Positions 55,401 to 64,000 of a DNA stretch of 64,000 nt are shown one piece after another. The stretch comes from Nymphaea colorata (taxonomy: Eukaryota > Streptophyta > Magnoliopsida > Nymphaeales > Nymphaeaceae). The stretch is taken from NCBI RefSeq assembly GCF_008831285.2, contig NC_045138.2, positions 35,765,115 through 35,829,114 of the forward strand, in the 5' to 3' direction. A model generated the notes under the pieces. That model saw only the letters and a list, made by a program, of their open reading frames with translations. It had not been told where the DNA came from and searched no databases. The position numbers and the translations under genes were made by a program. The first letter of the stretch is position 1. Every line of letters starts with the position of its first letter.

Positions 55401-58400
55401 AACTGGGGAAAACCATGTAAAAATGGCAACAGTAAAATTTATTTTCTGCTATTTAGTGGAACATGATTTCCTAAAGCATTTGGTTAAATGTCTCGTCTGA
55501 ACTTCACATTCAATAATTTGGAAAACTGTACAGGGATCGGGGAGTTAATCACGTAATAGAGCAGAGAAAGCATATTATGTCTTTTATCAGTAAGCACATC
55601 ATGACAGAAATAAGAGAAATCATGGCCATCTAAAAATATAATTTCTAGTTTCAGGATAAATTTCACCTTACATAGTTATAAGACGTGTACAATTGTCAGG
55701 TAATAATTGGCCACTGATATCAACTGAATGAAAATGAAAAAAGTACAGTTTTGTCGCTGTTTTCACTTAATATTACAGGAAGTGATTCAGAAAAAACCAA
55801 GATATGAGACTGATTAAAACTATCAAATGGGTATGAATTTAAAAAAAACCTTTGAGAAGTGCCACTCTCGTCTTTGCATTAGCGACTGGAAATCTATGAC
55901 CCAGCCATGAGAATTCTGTCATGGATGCAGCTTGTTGAGATCTTGCTTCAGCCATTACAGCCTGTAAAAGCAGAATATGTATTCATGCACTTATCATCAA
56001 ATACTGGTCCATTGGACCTGATGGCATGCCACCACAAACACAGATATGATATACCCAAAAGCATTGTCACAAAAAACGTGTATGGGTATTATACGGTGAA
56101 GAATTTCTCAGATATAATACAGCAAAGTTGTATATCTCGGCAAATTTTTAAAAAATTGAAAACATTTAATAAATCCTGAAAATTATAAAAAAAATCATAA
56201 AAAAGAAAAAAACCGCAAAAATGCATATAATACGTGTATAATACACGTTTTTTTTCAAGTTTTTTATTTTCTGACATTTAAAAAAAAAACGCATTTTTTC
56301 ACGTTTTATACGGCTGACTGTGTTTTGACGTATTATACATGTTTTTTTCCAATAGGACGTGTATTTTGTGACAATGTCAAAGTCACAAATAACATCTCGG
56401 AGTTTTAAACAGCGAAGTTTTTCTCAGGTATAATACGGCGAGCTTGAAAAAAACTGGAAAAAATAGGAAAAATACGGGAAATTTTTAAAAATTTAAAAAA
56501 ACTGAAAAAGGAAAAAAAAATAAAATAAGTAAGAAACTAATAACACAAACATTAAAAGATAAGTAGATCTGCAACAAATAAAAGAAATCTTTACAAGCAC
56601 AACTAGGGAACATCCTAAACAATGTTTTAATGTATATAAATTATAAAGAACTAGTAACAATGAAATGAGTGACAAAACCTTAAAACATGACTGCAGCTAC
56701 TAATCCATTGGCATTTACAGAAACAAATGGTAGAATCTATAGTCCGGTTTCTGAAAGCCTAAAAGTCATAATTCATTGTTGCATGAAAGAATACATCCCA
56801 ATAAACTATACAATTGCTTGCTACAACTACATAAGATAAGGTGCACCTCAAGTTTAGCTTGGAATTGATCAAACGCAGGCCCTTCCATCTTTCCCAGGTC
56901 TAGAAGTTCAGAGGTCTGCAAGCTTGATTCACCAACTTTATGTAAGCAATACCTGATGCTAGGCTCCAACTCTTCAACACGCTCACGACACAGTATTTGA
57001 TTGTCTATGTCTCCATATTTACCAAGTTGTTCATAGACAGCCCTATCGATAGACCATGAAATTACTAGTTTAGTCTGAGTGAGATGCCAAAGCTTGTGGC
57101 ATAAGCTTCGAAGAGACTTTATACCAAAATGTATCCAGAAAAAGTTGAGTGCACTGTGCAAGATTTCAGCACAAATAAAGGATATAGATGGTACTTTTAC
57201 ATAACTATGTGAGATAAACTTAAAATCATTACTTTATCGGCTATTAAATATACATCTGATGGATCTTCCTTTTCCTTGATCAAAGGCACAAAAAGTTACA
57301 GAATGGGAAACAAAAGCACAGCATATTTATCCTACCTGGCACTCCTAAAATTTGTCAATGCAGCATCCCAGTTCTGCTCTTGTTCAAACAGAAGAGTCCC
57401 CTTCATGTAAGAGGCATATGCCTGCATGTCAAGAAAAATAAACATTTCTAATTTTGGATATATATGTGATAATATTTTTGACACGAAGCCATATGCATGA
57501 CAAGTAGGGCTAGAATGAACCAAGCATACTTCAGCTTCTAATGAAGTTCTGGAATCTCCTTTTACAGAACAAAGCTGTGCAAAAAGGTTAGCCCATTTCA
57601 CTGCCTTCCTTAGCCTCCCAATCAAGTGCATGCGTTGACGAGCATTAGGTCCATCTGCTACCTGCCTTTTCTCCATAGCATGACTCCAAGCCCTTTCTGC
57701 CATATAAAGAACCACATGGAGATACCTATAAAGAAGTTAATAGGAATATGTATCATATTTGCTGCTGAGAATGGAATAGCTAATTCAACAAAATGAAAAA
57801 GAGCATCATCAGCCTTCACATAAGCATACAAATAACTACAGATTAAAACTGCCAGTTTTCTTATAAAAATTATTTCAAGAGTAAAGAAGTACAAGTTAGT
57901 CAGAAAATTTGTTATCCGTAATGACTTCTTTCCATTAAAAAAAAATACACAAAATTCAGATCAGCCTCTATATTTATTGGGGAAGAAAAACACCAAACAA
58001 GATTGTCCTTGGCGAATAATCATATGCTTTGCCTCACTGAGGAGGGAAACTTTATAGGATAGGCAAAAAAAGAAATTATATTACGAATATTAACACAAAA
58101 ATCACATTACACATTTCTACCATAAACATGATACTTTCCACCATATAACATTCTGCATAATTATCATACCGCACTTCAGTGACAGTGGTCTCTGTAATCG
58201 CCTTCTTTATGTACTTCCCACGCCCGTGCGTGAACTTCAATGACTTATACAATCTTCTCAACCTTGCGCTGCAATATCGGCTGCACATATAGAAAATTTT
58301 ACATCACAATCAGAGTGAGGGGGAGAGCATTTATTTTCATTTCAAGCATTTATTTTCATTTCATCGAAGGAAGACATATGACTGCATTTTTTTTCTCAAT

Positions 58401-59419
58401 GGCTACCATGGGTCCAACGGTTCTCAGCTTCAGGCACATGTCTTTCTTTGTGTTGGCCGTTGAATCTTTCACAATAAGCCTTTCTGAATGAGATGTTTTT
58501 TGGGGGAACTCCCAGGTGATATATAAAAAATAAGTGCTACATTTTTAACTTAGCAGTTTAATGGTCAGCTTTTCTGAATAAATTCCTTTACATTTCCCCG
58601 CCTATGCATTTTTTCTCCCTTTTCCTGTCTGCTCGATCGGTGTAACGTCCAACAATTTAAGGTCTTCGGAACCCGCTAGTACTGTATTAGGTAGAGTAGC
58701 ACGCAATCTGATTGAAAACTATTGTCAACTTCTCTAATGATAACCGAGCATATTTTGACGCATAAGATTAAAAACAACCATCCGCTAATGAGAAACTAAA
58801 ACTATCAAACCACAAGCAATCGCGAAACATAAAAAATTTTAAGAATCAAAATGCACATGTCGGAAGATCATCGGGAATACACATTCTTCTCAACATGCAT
58901 TTCGATCATTTTTATAAAAAGAAGCGTATGATGAAATAACCATCTACCTGCAGCCAATGGAAAGCATCTACCTGCAGCCAATGGAAAGCAGAACCAAAAT
59001 AGTGCCATTAAGTATGACATTTCTTATCTCACAACCGCCCGCACTTCAAAGATAGCAATTCTTGATAAACAGAGCATTTTATAGTTTCCACAAGTAACAA
59101 CACGGAAAGCAAAACAAATAATATATCTAGACAGCAACCTTACCGGTACCGCGTATAGTCCCCATGCCTCAAACCGTGCTGCATTTGAGCAGACTTCACA
59201 AGCTGCAGAACTAACATAAAGAAGAAGAGAGAGAGAGAGAGAGAGAGAAAATACAGTGTCAAAAGAAATCCATCAAAATTCACCGTGGATCCAAAAGAAA
59301 ACTAACAAATGTCTGTCTTGTTGACAGAGATCATCACCATTGACAGAAAACTTGGGATTCGTGTGAGATGGCTTCCCGTCGTCAACCTCCATCGCCGATG
59401 CATCGTCACCTTTCGCCAT
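52494..59419 (-). CDS. SRP68: Signal recognition particle 68 kDa subunit
   Basis: Thirteen exons: 59419-59338, 59210-59144, 58280-58170, 57725-57530, 57421-57336, 57042-56847, 55961-55850, 54761-54634, 54450-54244, 54121-54012, 53442-53313, 53172-53035 and 52715-52494. All borders are GT-AG with matching phases, giving 594 residues, close to plant SRP68 length. The N-terminal RNA-binding domain carries LVKSAQMQHGLRHGDYTRYR (30-49), the basic RLRRLYKSLKFTHGRGKY and ERAWSHAMEKRQ. Further blocks are CRERVEELEPSIRYCLHK (198-215), DDLNGLDKAVSAVLVQRTIE and KPEELVRLYDLL. The C-terminus (NPIVMDIAYYSIEFP...SIFSRFWG) matches the SRP72-interacting end. With SRP72 it binds and bends SRP RNA in the cytosolic particle that targets secretory proteins to the ER. 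The start MAKGDDASAMEVDD fits plant orthologues (MxKxx..SAMEIDD). Confidence 0.96.
56062..56375 (+). mobile_element. MITE with CATTGTCAC termini, copy B (SRP68 intron 6)
   Basis: A 314-bp element with left end CATTGTCACAAAAAACGTG and right end, reverse complemented, CATTGTCACAAAATACACG, i.e. well-preserved inverted repeats. The interior is AT-rich with GTATTATACGG-type motifs and is homologous to copy A in RRP7 intron 3. The element ends about 100 bases upstream of the exon 7 acceptor. Part of the same family follows at about 56395-56500. The target-site duplication is not clear. Confidence 0.75.
56395..56500. mobile_element. Partial third copy of the CATTGTCAC-family MITE
   Basis: AGCGAAGTTTTTCTCAGGTA followed by TAATACGGCGAGCTT repeats the internal block of copy B (AAGAATTTCTCAGATATAAT...). 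It lacks recognisable termini. It adjoins copy B, suggesting a nested or tandem insertion. Confidence 0.45.
58941..58988 (+). repeat. Two exact tandem copies of a 24-bp unit
   Basis: CATCTACCTGCAGCCAATGG plus four bases is repeated head to tail without change, in SRP68 intron 2. Confidence 0.9.
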
Positions 59420-59549
59420 CACAGGCCTCCAGAGACAAGAAGCTCAATCCCAATTTAAGCGAACGGCTTTTGAGGTTGAGATCAGATTGGAAGAACAATC
59501 ACAATAGGAAGACAGGCGCGAGGACAATTTCTCCCCAAGATTTGCGAGG

Positions 59550-59557
59550 TTAGGGTT
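59550..59557 (-). promoter_or_regulatory. Telo-box-like element upstream of SRP68
   Basis: The plus strand reads TTAGGGTT, i.e. AACCCTAA on the gene strand, about 130 bases before the ATG. The surrounding sequence is GC-rich with no TATA box, as in housekeeping promoters. Confidence 0.4.
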
Positions 59558-59739
59558 CTGACGGATCGGTCGTCAGCCCACGAAGGAACCCGACGAGCCA
59601 AGTGAAGGAAGGAAAAATGGCGCACGACCGTCCGCAATGACCCCGGAACCCGGCCCGCAGCCGCTTTTAATCGTACCAGAAATCTGCACCATCCGAGTCG
59701 TATCAGATAGGAACTCCTGAAACAATTCACGAAGCCGCT

Positions 59740-61760
59740 GCAGATGGATCGGGTACGGCTTATATTCTATCCGATTTTGAAATGTTGTTGCTAGAGCTGT
59801 ACTTGGGTCCGGATTCGTGTTTGATTTAACCCTCAGTTGTTTAGATAGGTCTGATGCTATCGGATTGGGTCTTGGACTCTTAATGCCATTTCATGGCTGT
59901 AGCCGGAATCTGATTCGAAACTGAATTTGATTCAAGGAACATGAATCGGATCTAAAATATATTTGAAATCTATTTAGTTAAAGTATGAACCCAAGTTAAC
60001 GGATGAAGCTGGACTGGATGCTCAACTAACCAACTTGTGTGCGCGCACGCCCACACACACACACAAACAGCTCTTAATGTGGATCAAATATGTCAGCTCT
60101 CTGCCAACATGTCAAAATACAGAAACCCTCTCAGTTATCAGAGCCAATGCTGTTTTCAATCTTCACGAGTTGATATTAAACAATATGATTGATTTTGTAG
60201 AGATCAATACCTGGATTGTTTCGTTAAAACTCTAACATAAACTTTATACATAATAAATCAGCAGCTTCACATTTCAAAAATATGGCCTCAAAGAATGACG
60301 GCTTTCATAAAAAGCCATTCCCAATGTCATAAGTTAGTATTTTAGGTAAAGTAAAACTCTATCAACTTTCAGTTATCATTCCCAACTTCATATCCACATC
60401 TCCTGAACCTTGTGTCGTCAATTTGGATCAACAGCGCCACGACAGGTGACGGGCATGTAGCCAAAAAAGGGAAAAATGTGACGGTGCTGAGATGAAGACC
60501 CTGAATTAAGTTGTAACCTTGTCATTCTGTTGTCTGATGTTTTTTCTATGGTACTGTCCTTGTAAAGCTCTGTGGCCGAAATTCACCCTCAATTCAGAAG
60601 AGAAAAAAAAGACCCACCATTTCAATGTCAACCTTCTGTAGAGATACCATGGAATCATACTCGTAACTCGTGAGTTCCATCTTGTTGAAAAAAAACTAAC
60701 GAGTGGTGAGACTCGAAAGGAACATGAAGACAGGATTGACAACAGAAGATGAAAACTTTTGGTTTATATTTAAACAAGACCTACAAAAAGAGGACCACCT
60801 ACCATACACACCAAGGTGTGTAGTTGAGAGACAAAGGTGAACAACTCGGAGTAACTGTAGATTGGCAGGTCTAATTGATTGACTCATTGAAGTCGATAGC
60901 TACATCCAACTTTTACATTGAAGCAAGGAGCACAAACTCGTATCTCACGAATTTTGCAACATAAGTTATTAGCAGAGCTTTCGTTGGTTTTGCCATTCAC
61001 CAAACAAAGAGATACAAAACCTTATGTTGTATATCAAATTTCACATTAAAGAAAAGTGCAGGGAGTACAGTCAAAAATAGAACCAAGACTTTCAGCTTTC
61101 AAGCATCATACGGCCGCTTTCAGTATGAAAATAACCCAAGCATTCAAAAACTAGGTTAAAATAAAAGAACACCAAGCCTGAGGAAAAATAGGATATCCAC
61201 AATCGAGTGGTTAATGGAGCTGTTCTGAGAGAGGAAAACTGCAACAGAAACTAATTTATCTTCCCATCCCTTGGGGAGCTGGCAACTTTACTAATCGACA
61301 CTAAACTCAGTCCAATTATTGCCCGAGACTGTGCTAGCTACATATGTTGATTGTGCGTAAGCAATGCATAGCCACTTCCTCACTGCTCATCAATCTTTAC
61401 AAGTCACTTATGAACTGCAAAGGTTTGCTGTCCGATGCTTCTGAATCAGAAGTCTCCATCTTTCATTAAGTAACTGCTACCATAAAAAAAATTCAGGCAG
61501 CAGAAACAATCAACCGTCAGAATTCTGTCTCAATCTGAGTTCACCTGCTAACAACACAAGAAAAAAAAAAAATTATATCGGAGAAAGGATCTGCATGATT
61601 CAAGAATCCTGCTCGTGCATAAGGGTGGACACTGGACAGGAACCAAGACCATTCCAATAGAACCATTAGCCACGAGGTTCTGAATTTAAGCATTGACACA
61701 CAACATACTTGCTGTTTCTTCAAAAAAGCAAAAGCAAGAACAAGACAAGGTATCTTACTG
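59740..61760. other. Intergenic: SRP68 promoter side and ICMT 3' flank
   Basis: It contains a CA-rich tract at about 60050-60066, GGATCTGATTCGG-like dispersed repeat sequence at 59800-59960 and a small hairpin (CACACCAAGGTGTG) near 60820. Part of 61200-61764 is presumably the ICMT 3'UTR. No gene was recognised. Confidence 0.5.
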
Positions 61761-61764
61761 GTGT

Positions 61765-63212
61765 TCATTTGATAAATGGCAATCCTGAGGGAACCTTCTG
61801 AGCATAAACCTCATATTGTTGACCAAAGAACTGCCTCAAGAAGAATTCTTCATAGCTGTTTTTATTAAGGCAACTAAAGAAATTAAATAAGGAATCAAAG
61901 CATTTCAAAACAGTGCTTATGTGAAAATTGCTGTCTTTGAAACTTGAAATTGGATTTGTATTAGAACCAATTGATAATTTAGCTTGAGTCACTCACACTA
62001 CCAAAGCTGCAAAACTGCAACCAGAAGAAGCAACTTTTCAACTAACCATGTAACAATTTCCTTATTATTCCTATTTCTAAAGAAAATAATAAATCCCAGA
62101 AATATCATCTCACTTGCAAAAAAGATGTGCAGGGACATGAATCTGGGGAAAAAATTACAACAAGCAATAAAGGCAAGCAAGGAATGATTTTTCCAATAGC
62201 CGCTCAGTGGAAGGGCAAAGGGATTTCCTTAAGTCATTTGATGCACAGAGCTTGGCGCTGGCTAGGTTGACTGGCTACAAAGGCTAAGTTGATGGAGACT
62301 TTGTAACTGCAGCGACCAGCCTAAAGTGAAAACCCTGGGCAACCGCTGACAGGCACATACCATGCACTTTTACCTCAATATTTGAAATTAGTCATTAAGG
62401 TTGTGCTTGATCACCATGGATCTCAGATCCGCAGTGATCTCAGATCACTGCGAATTTGAGATTGGCGGGTTTCAAATCTGACATCAAAGTGTGGATTTGA
62501 AATCCATGTCCATGACAGAAGCTGACAACTGTGGTTTTTAGCTATCACATATTTGAGATTCCCTCGGACTTGAGATCCATGAGGAATCAAACGCACCCTA
62601 AGGTTAGATTGGCCAAATTCAAACTGTTATTATTTTCAAAGAAACAAAAAAAAAAAAAAAAAAAACCTTGAAAAGAAAGACAGGAAGCATTCAAGTATTT
62701 CTCAAACGATATAAACCTGTTTTGCTAAGCACATGAACATGGTTAAGCAACAAAAGAATGACTTTGCCTTAGAGGCCAACCACCAGGAAAATTTATCAGT
62801 CAATAAAGCGAGGATGGATGTGTCAATCGCCAATAAGTTAGGAATAAAAGTGTATTACTTCCCATCCGTATTTGGTTTTATGCATATTGTGTAAACTTAT
62901 TTATAGTTTTATACATTTCATATTTACTGTGTATATGTATAATTGCATGTAAAGGTCTGAGTATTTTATCTCTTTGTGTGTACTCTGTGTGTGTGTGTGT
63001 GAGAGAGAGAGAGAGGGAGCAGGGGAAGAGAGACTGTGTGTGCAAAATGTGATGTCTATGTTTGCAAAGCATGAGAAACATACCGTATCCGTCTTGAAAA
63101 GAAACACCATGTAACAAATGTAAATCCAACAATGCAAATAGGATTGCAGAGCATGATTTGAGTTCCAATTGCCCAAATGAAAAAACCACAATACCCTGGA
63201 TGACGTACGAAC
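61765..63212 (-). CDS. ICMT: Isoprenylcysteine carboxyl methyltransferase (3' part; 5' exons beyond right edge)
   Basis: The last two exons are visible: 63212-63084 and 61855-61765. They encode FVRHPGYCGFFIWAIGTQIM, LCNPICIVGFTFVTWCFFSR-RIR, then YEEFFLRQFFGQQYEVYAQK and VPSGLPFIK before the stop. These match the C-terminal half of plant ICMTA/ICMTB: RHPxYCGF is the conserved S-adenosylmethionine-binding segment, followed by a hydrophobic hairpin and the EEFFLRQFFGxQYxxYAQ helix. The enzyme sits in the ER membrane and methylates the C-terminal prenylcysteine of CaaX proteins such as ROP GTPases. The junction CG|C restores an Arg codon in phase. The first base of 63212 completes a codon of the preceding exon, which I could not find between 63213 and 64000, so it lies outside. 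The intron between the visible exons is 1228 nt and contains a MITE. Confidence 0.92.
62399..62598. mobile_element. Tourist-like MITE (PIF/Harbinger type), 200 bp, in ICMT last intron
   Basis: The left end GGTTGTGCTTGAT and the right end ATCAAACGCACCC form inverted repeats that extend for over 30 bp (both arms include CATGGATCTC). The flanks are TAA at 62396-62398 and 62599-62601, the 3-bp TWA duplication typical of PIF/Harbinger elements. The interior has repeated GATCTCAGATC/GATTTGAAATC motifs and can fold back. No coding capacity. Confidence 0.8.
63000..63015. repeat. (GA)n microsatellite next to (TG)n, ICMT intron
   Basis: TG repeats at about 62986-63000 pass directly into GA repeats. 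Confidence 0.85.
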
Positions 63213-64000
63213 CTGTGAAAAGCATTGATTCATATAAATTTCTTATAATAAAAGTTTGCTATTTATTATAAAACACCTGCAGTAATGCAAAACACACATT
63301 GCTTTAAAATGTAATAAACTGACCAGGATGAGCCTTTGGTCCATCCATTGAACTATCAACAACATGGTGATATAACAACTAAAAATTTATCTGAAACTAT
63401 CAACTTGACGTGAACATGTAATTTTCATGATATCTAAGAGAAGTCTGCATAAGACAAGCCTGATTGTCAAGATGGTCCTGTAAAAATTCAAAACTAATGA
63501 ACATAATTGGCAGTACAAAATATGACTTAACTAATAACTAGTGTGCTATGCAAATAATGAGATATCATGCTGGTACACCCAAAAAGGGACACAGCTTTGC
63601 AAGCCAGTCACCTAGATGAGGAATTCAACCCAAAAGAGCAACGAAAAGAACAGTGAGCAGTCCATGATCTGTCTGATAATTATCGAACTAGCTTTCATAA
63701 GGAAAATAAATGCACAAGTTTCTTACACACGGGCATCATTCTACATATATTGAACTACATTGTCATCTGCATCATCCCATTTCTTGCCACTTAAAAGAGT
63801 CTATCTTGTTGAGCTCCACCTGAAATATTTAGATCTGGTATAATAGTTCCTAGAATTCCATTTCAATATTTGAGCTTTAATATCCATAGAAGATTAACTC
63901 ATATGTAGTTAACAGCTGTCACATTTGTGCACATTTAAATTTTTATTAATTCATATTTCAGTTAGTCATTTCCTTTGATAGGTGTCACCGTTCAAATTGT
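63213..64000 (-). other. Upstream intron of ICMT
   Basis: AT-rich sequence with no ICMT-like coding segment. It is most simply read as an intron leading to 5' exons beyond the window. Confidence 0.6.

Overview
This window is nuclear DNA of a flowering plant. The evidence is short exons in long AT-rich introns with GT-AG borders, plant-specific families (RETICULATA-RELATED, a CC-NB-LRR immune receptor, a plant long coiled-coil family, a plant Ser-rich Cys/His protein), telo-box promoters on ribosome-related genes, and many small inverted-repeat transposons. The species cannot be fixed from sequence alone. The GC-rich 5' part of the RETICULATA-like gene against very AT-rich intergenic DNA gives only a weak hint towards monocots, magnoliids or early angiosperms. 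No rRNA, tRNA, CRISPR, virus-like or LTR-element coding sequence was recognised.

Layout: (1) 1-3930, minus: 5' part of a long coiled-coil protein gene, running off the left edge. (2) 4.2-9.3 kb: AT-rich intergenic DNA. (3) 9274-9528, minus: an 84-codon orphan gene with its own TATA box. (4) 13580-14692, plus: intronless chloroplast RETICULATA-RELATED protein. (5) 16087-16900, minus: small Ser-rich protein with a 5'UTR intron. (6) 20265-22415, minus: HINT1-type histidine-triad hydrolase, 5 exons. (7) 24779-27719, plus: ribosomal protein eL30, 5 exons. (8) 28.2-32.8 kb, minus: an NLR C-terminal relic followed by an intact 1051-residue CC-NB-LRR gene. (9) 35.1-39.9 kb, plus: ARF1-class GTPase, 6 coding exons. 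(10) 40.84-41.44 kb, minus: an NLR paralogue reduced to its two ends by an internal deletion. (11) 41.6-50.8 kb, plus: RRP7 ribosome-biogenesis gene, with a long repeat-rich leader region that holds a BCCIP-like exon fossil. (12) 52494-59419, minus: SRP68, 13 exons. (13) 61765-right edge, minus: 3' part of isoprenylcysteine carboxyl methyltransferase.

Most genes are single-copy housekeeping genes: eL30 and RRP7 for ribosomes, SRP68 for ER targeting, ARF1 for vesicle budding, ICMT for maturation of prenylated proteins, HINT1 for nucleoside phosphoramidate hydrolysis. They are unrelated in pathway and merely neighbours. One NLR locus is embedded among them, with two degenerate relatives on either side of the intact gene and of ARF.

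The most distinctive signals are: the NLR ghost that keeps its start codon, C-terminal codons and 3' flank but has lost about 3 kb between; small inverted-repeat transposons in introns of four housekeeping genes (ARF1, RRP7, SRP68, ICMT), one with an exact 8-bp target duplication; a two-copy family with CATTGTCAC termini in two different genes; a possible 33-nt micro-exon in RRP7; a probable GC-AG intron in the coiled-coil gene; and a BCCIP-like exon fragment bracketed by a 21-bp direct repeat.
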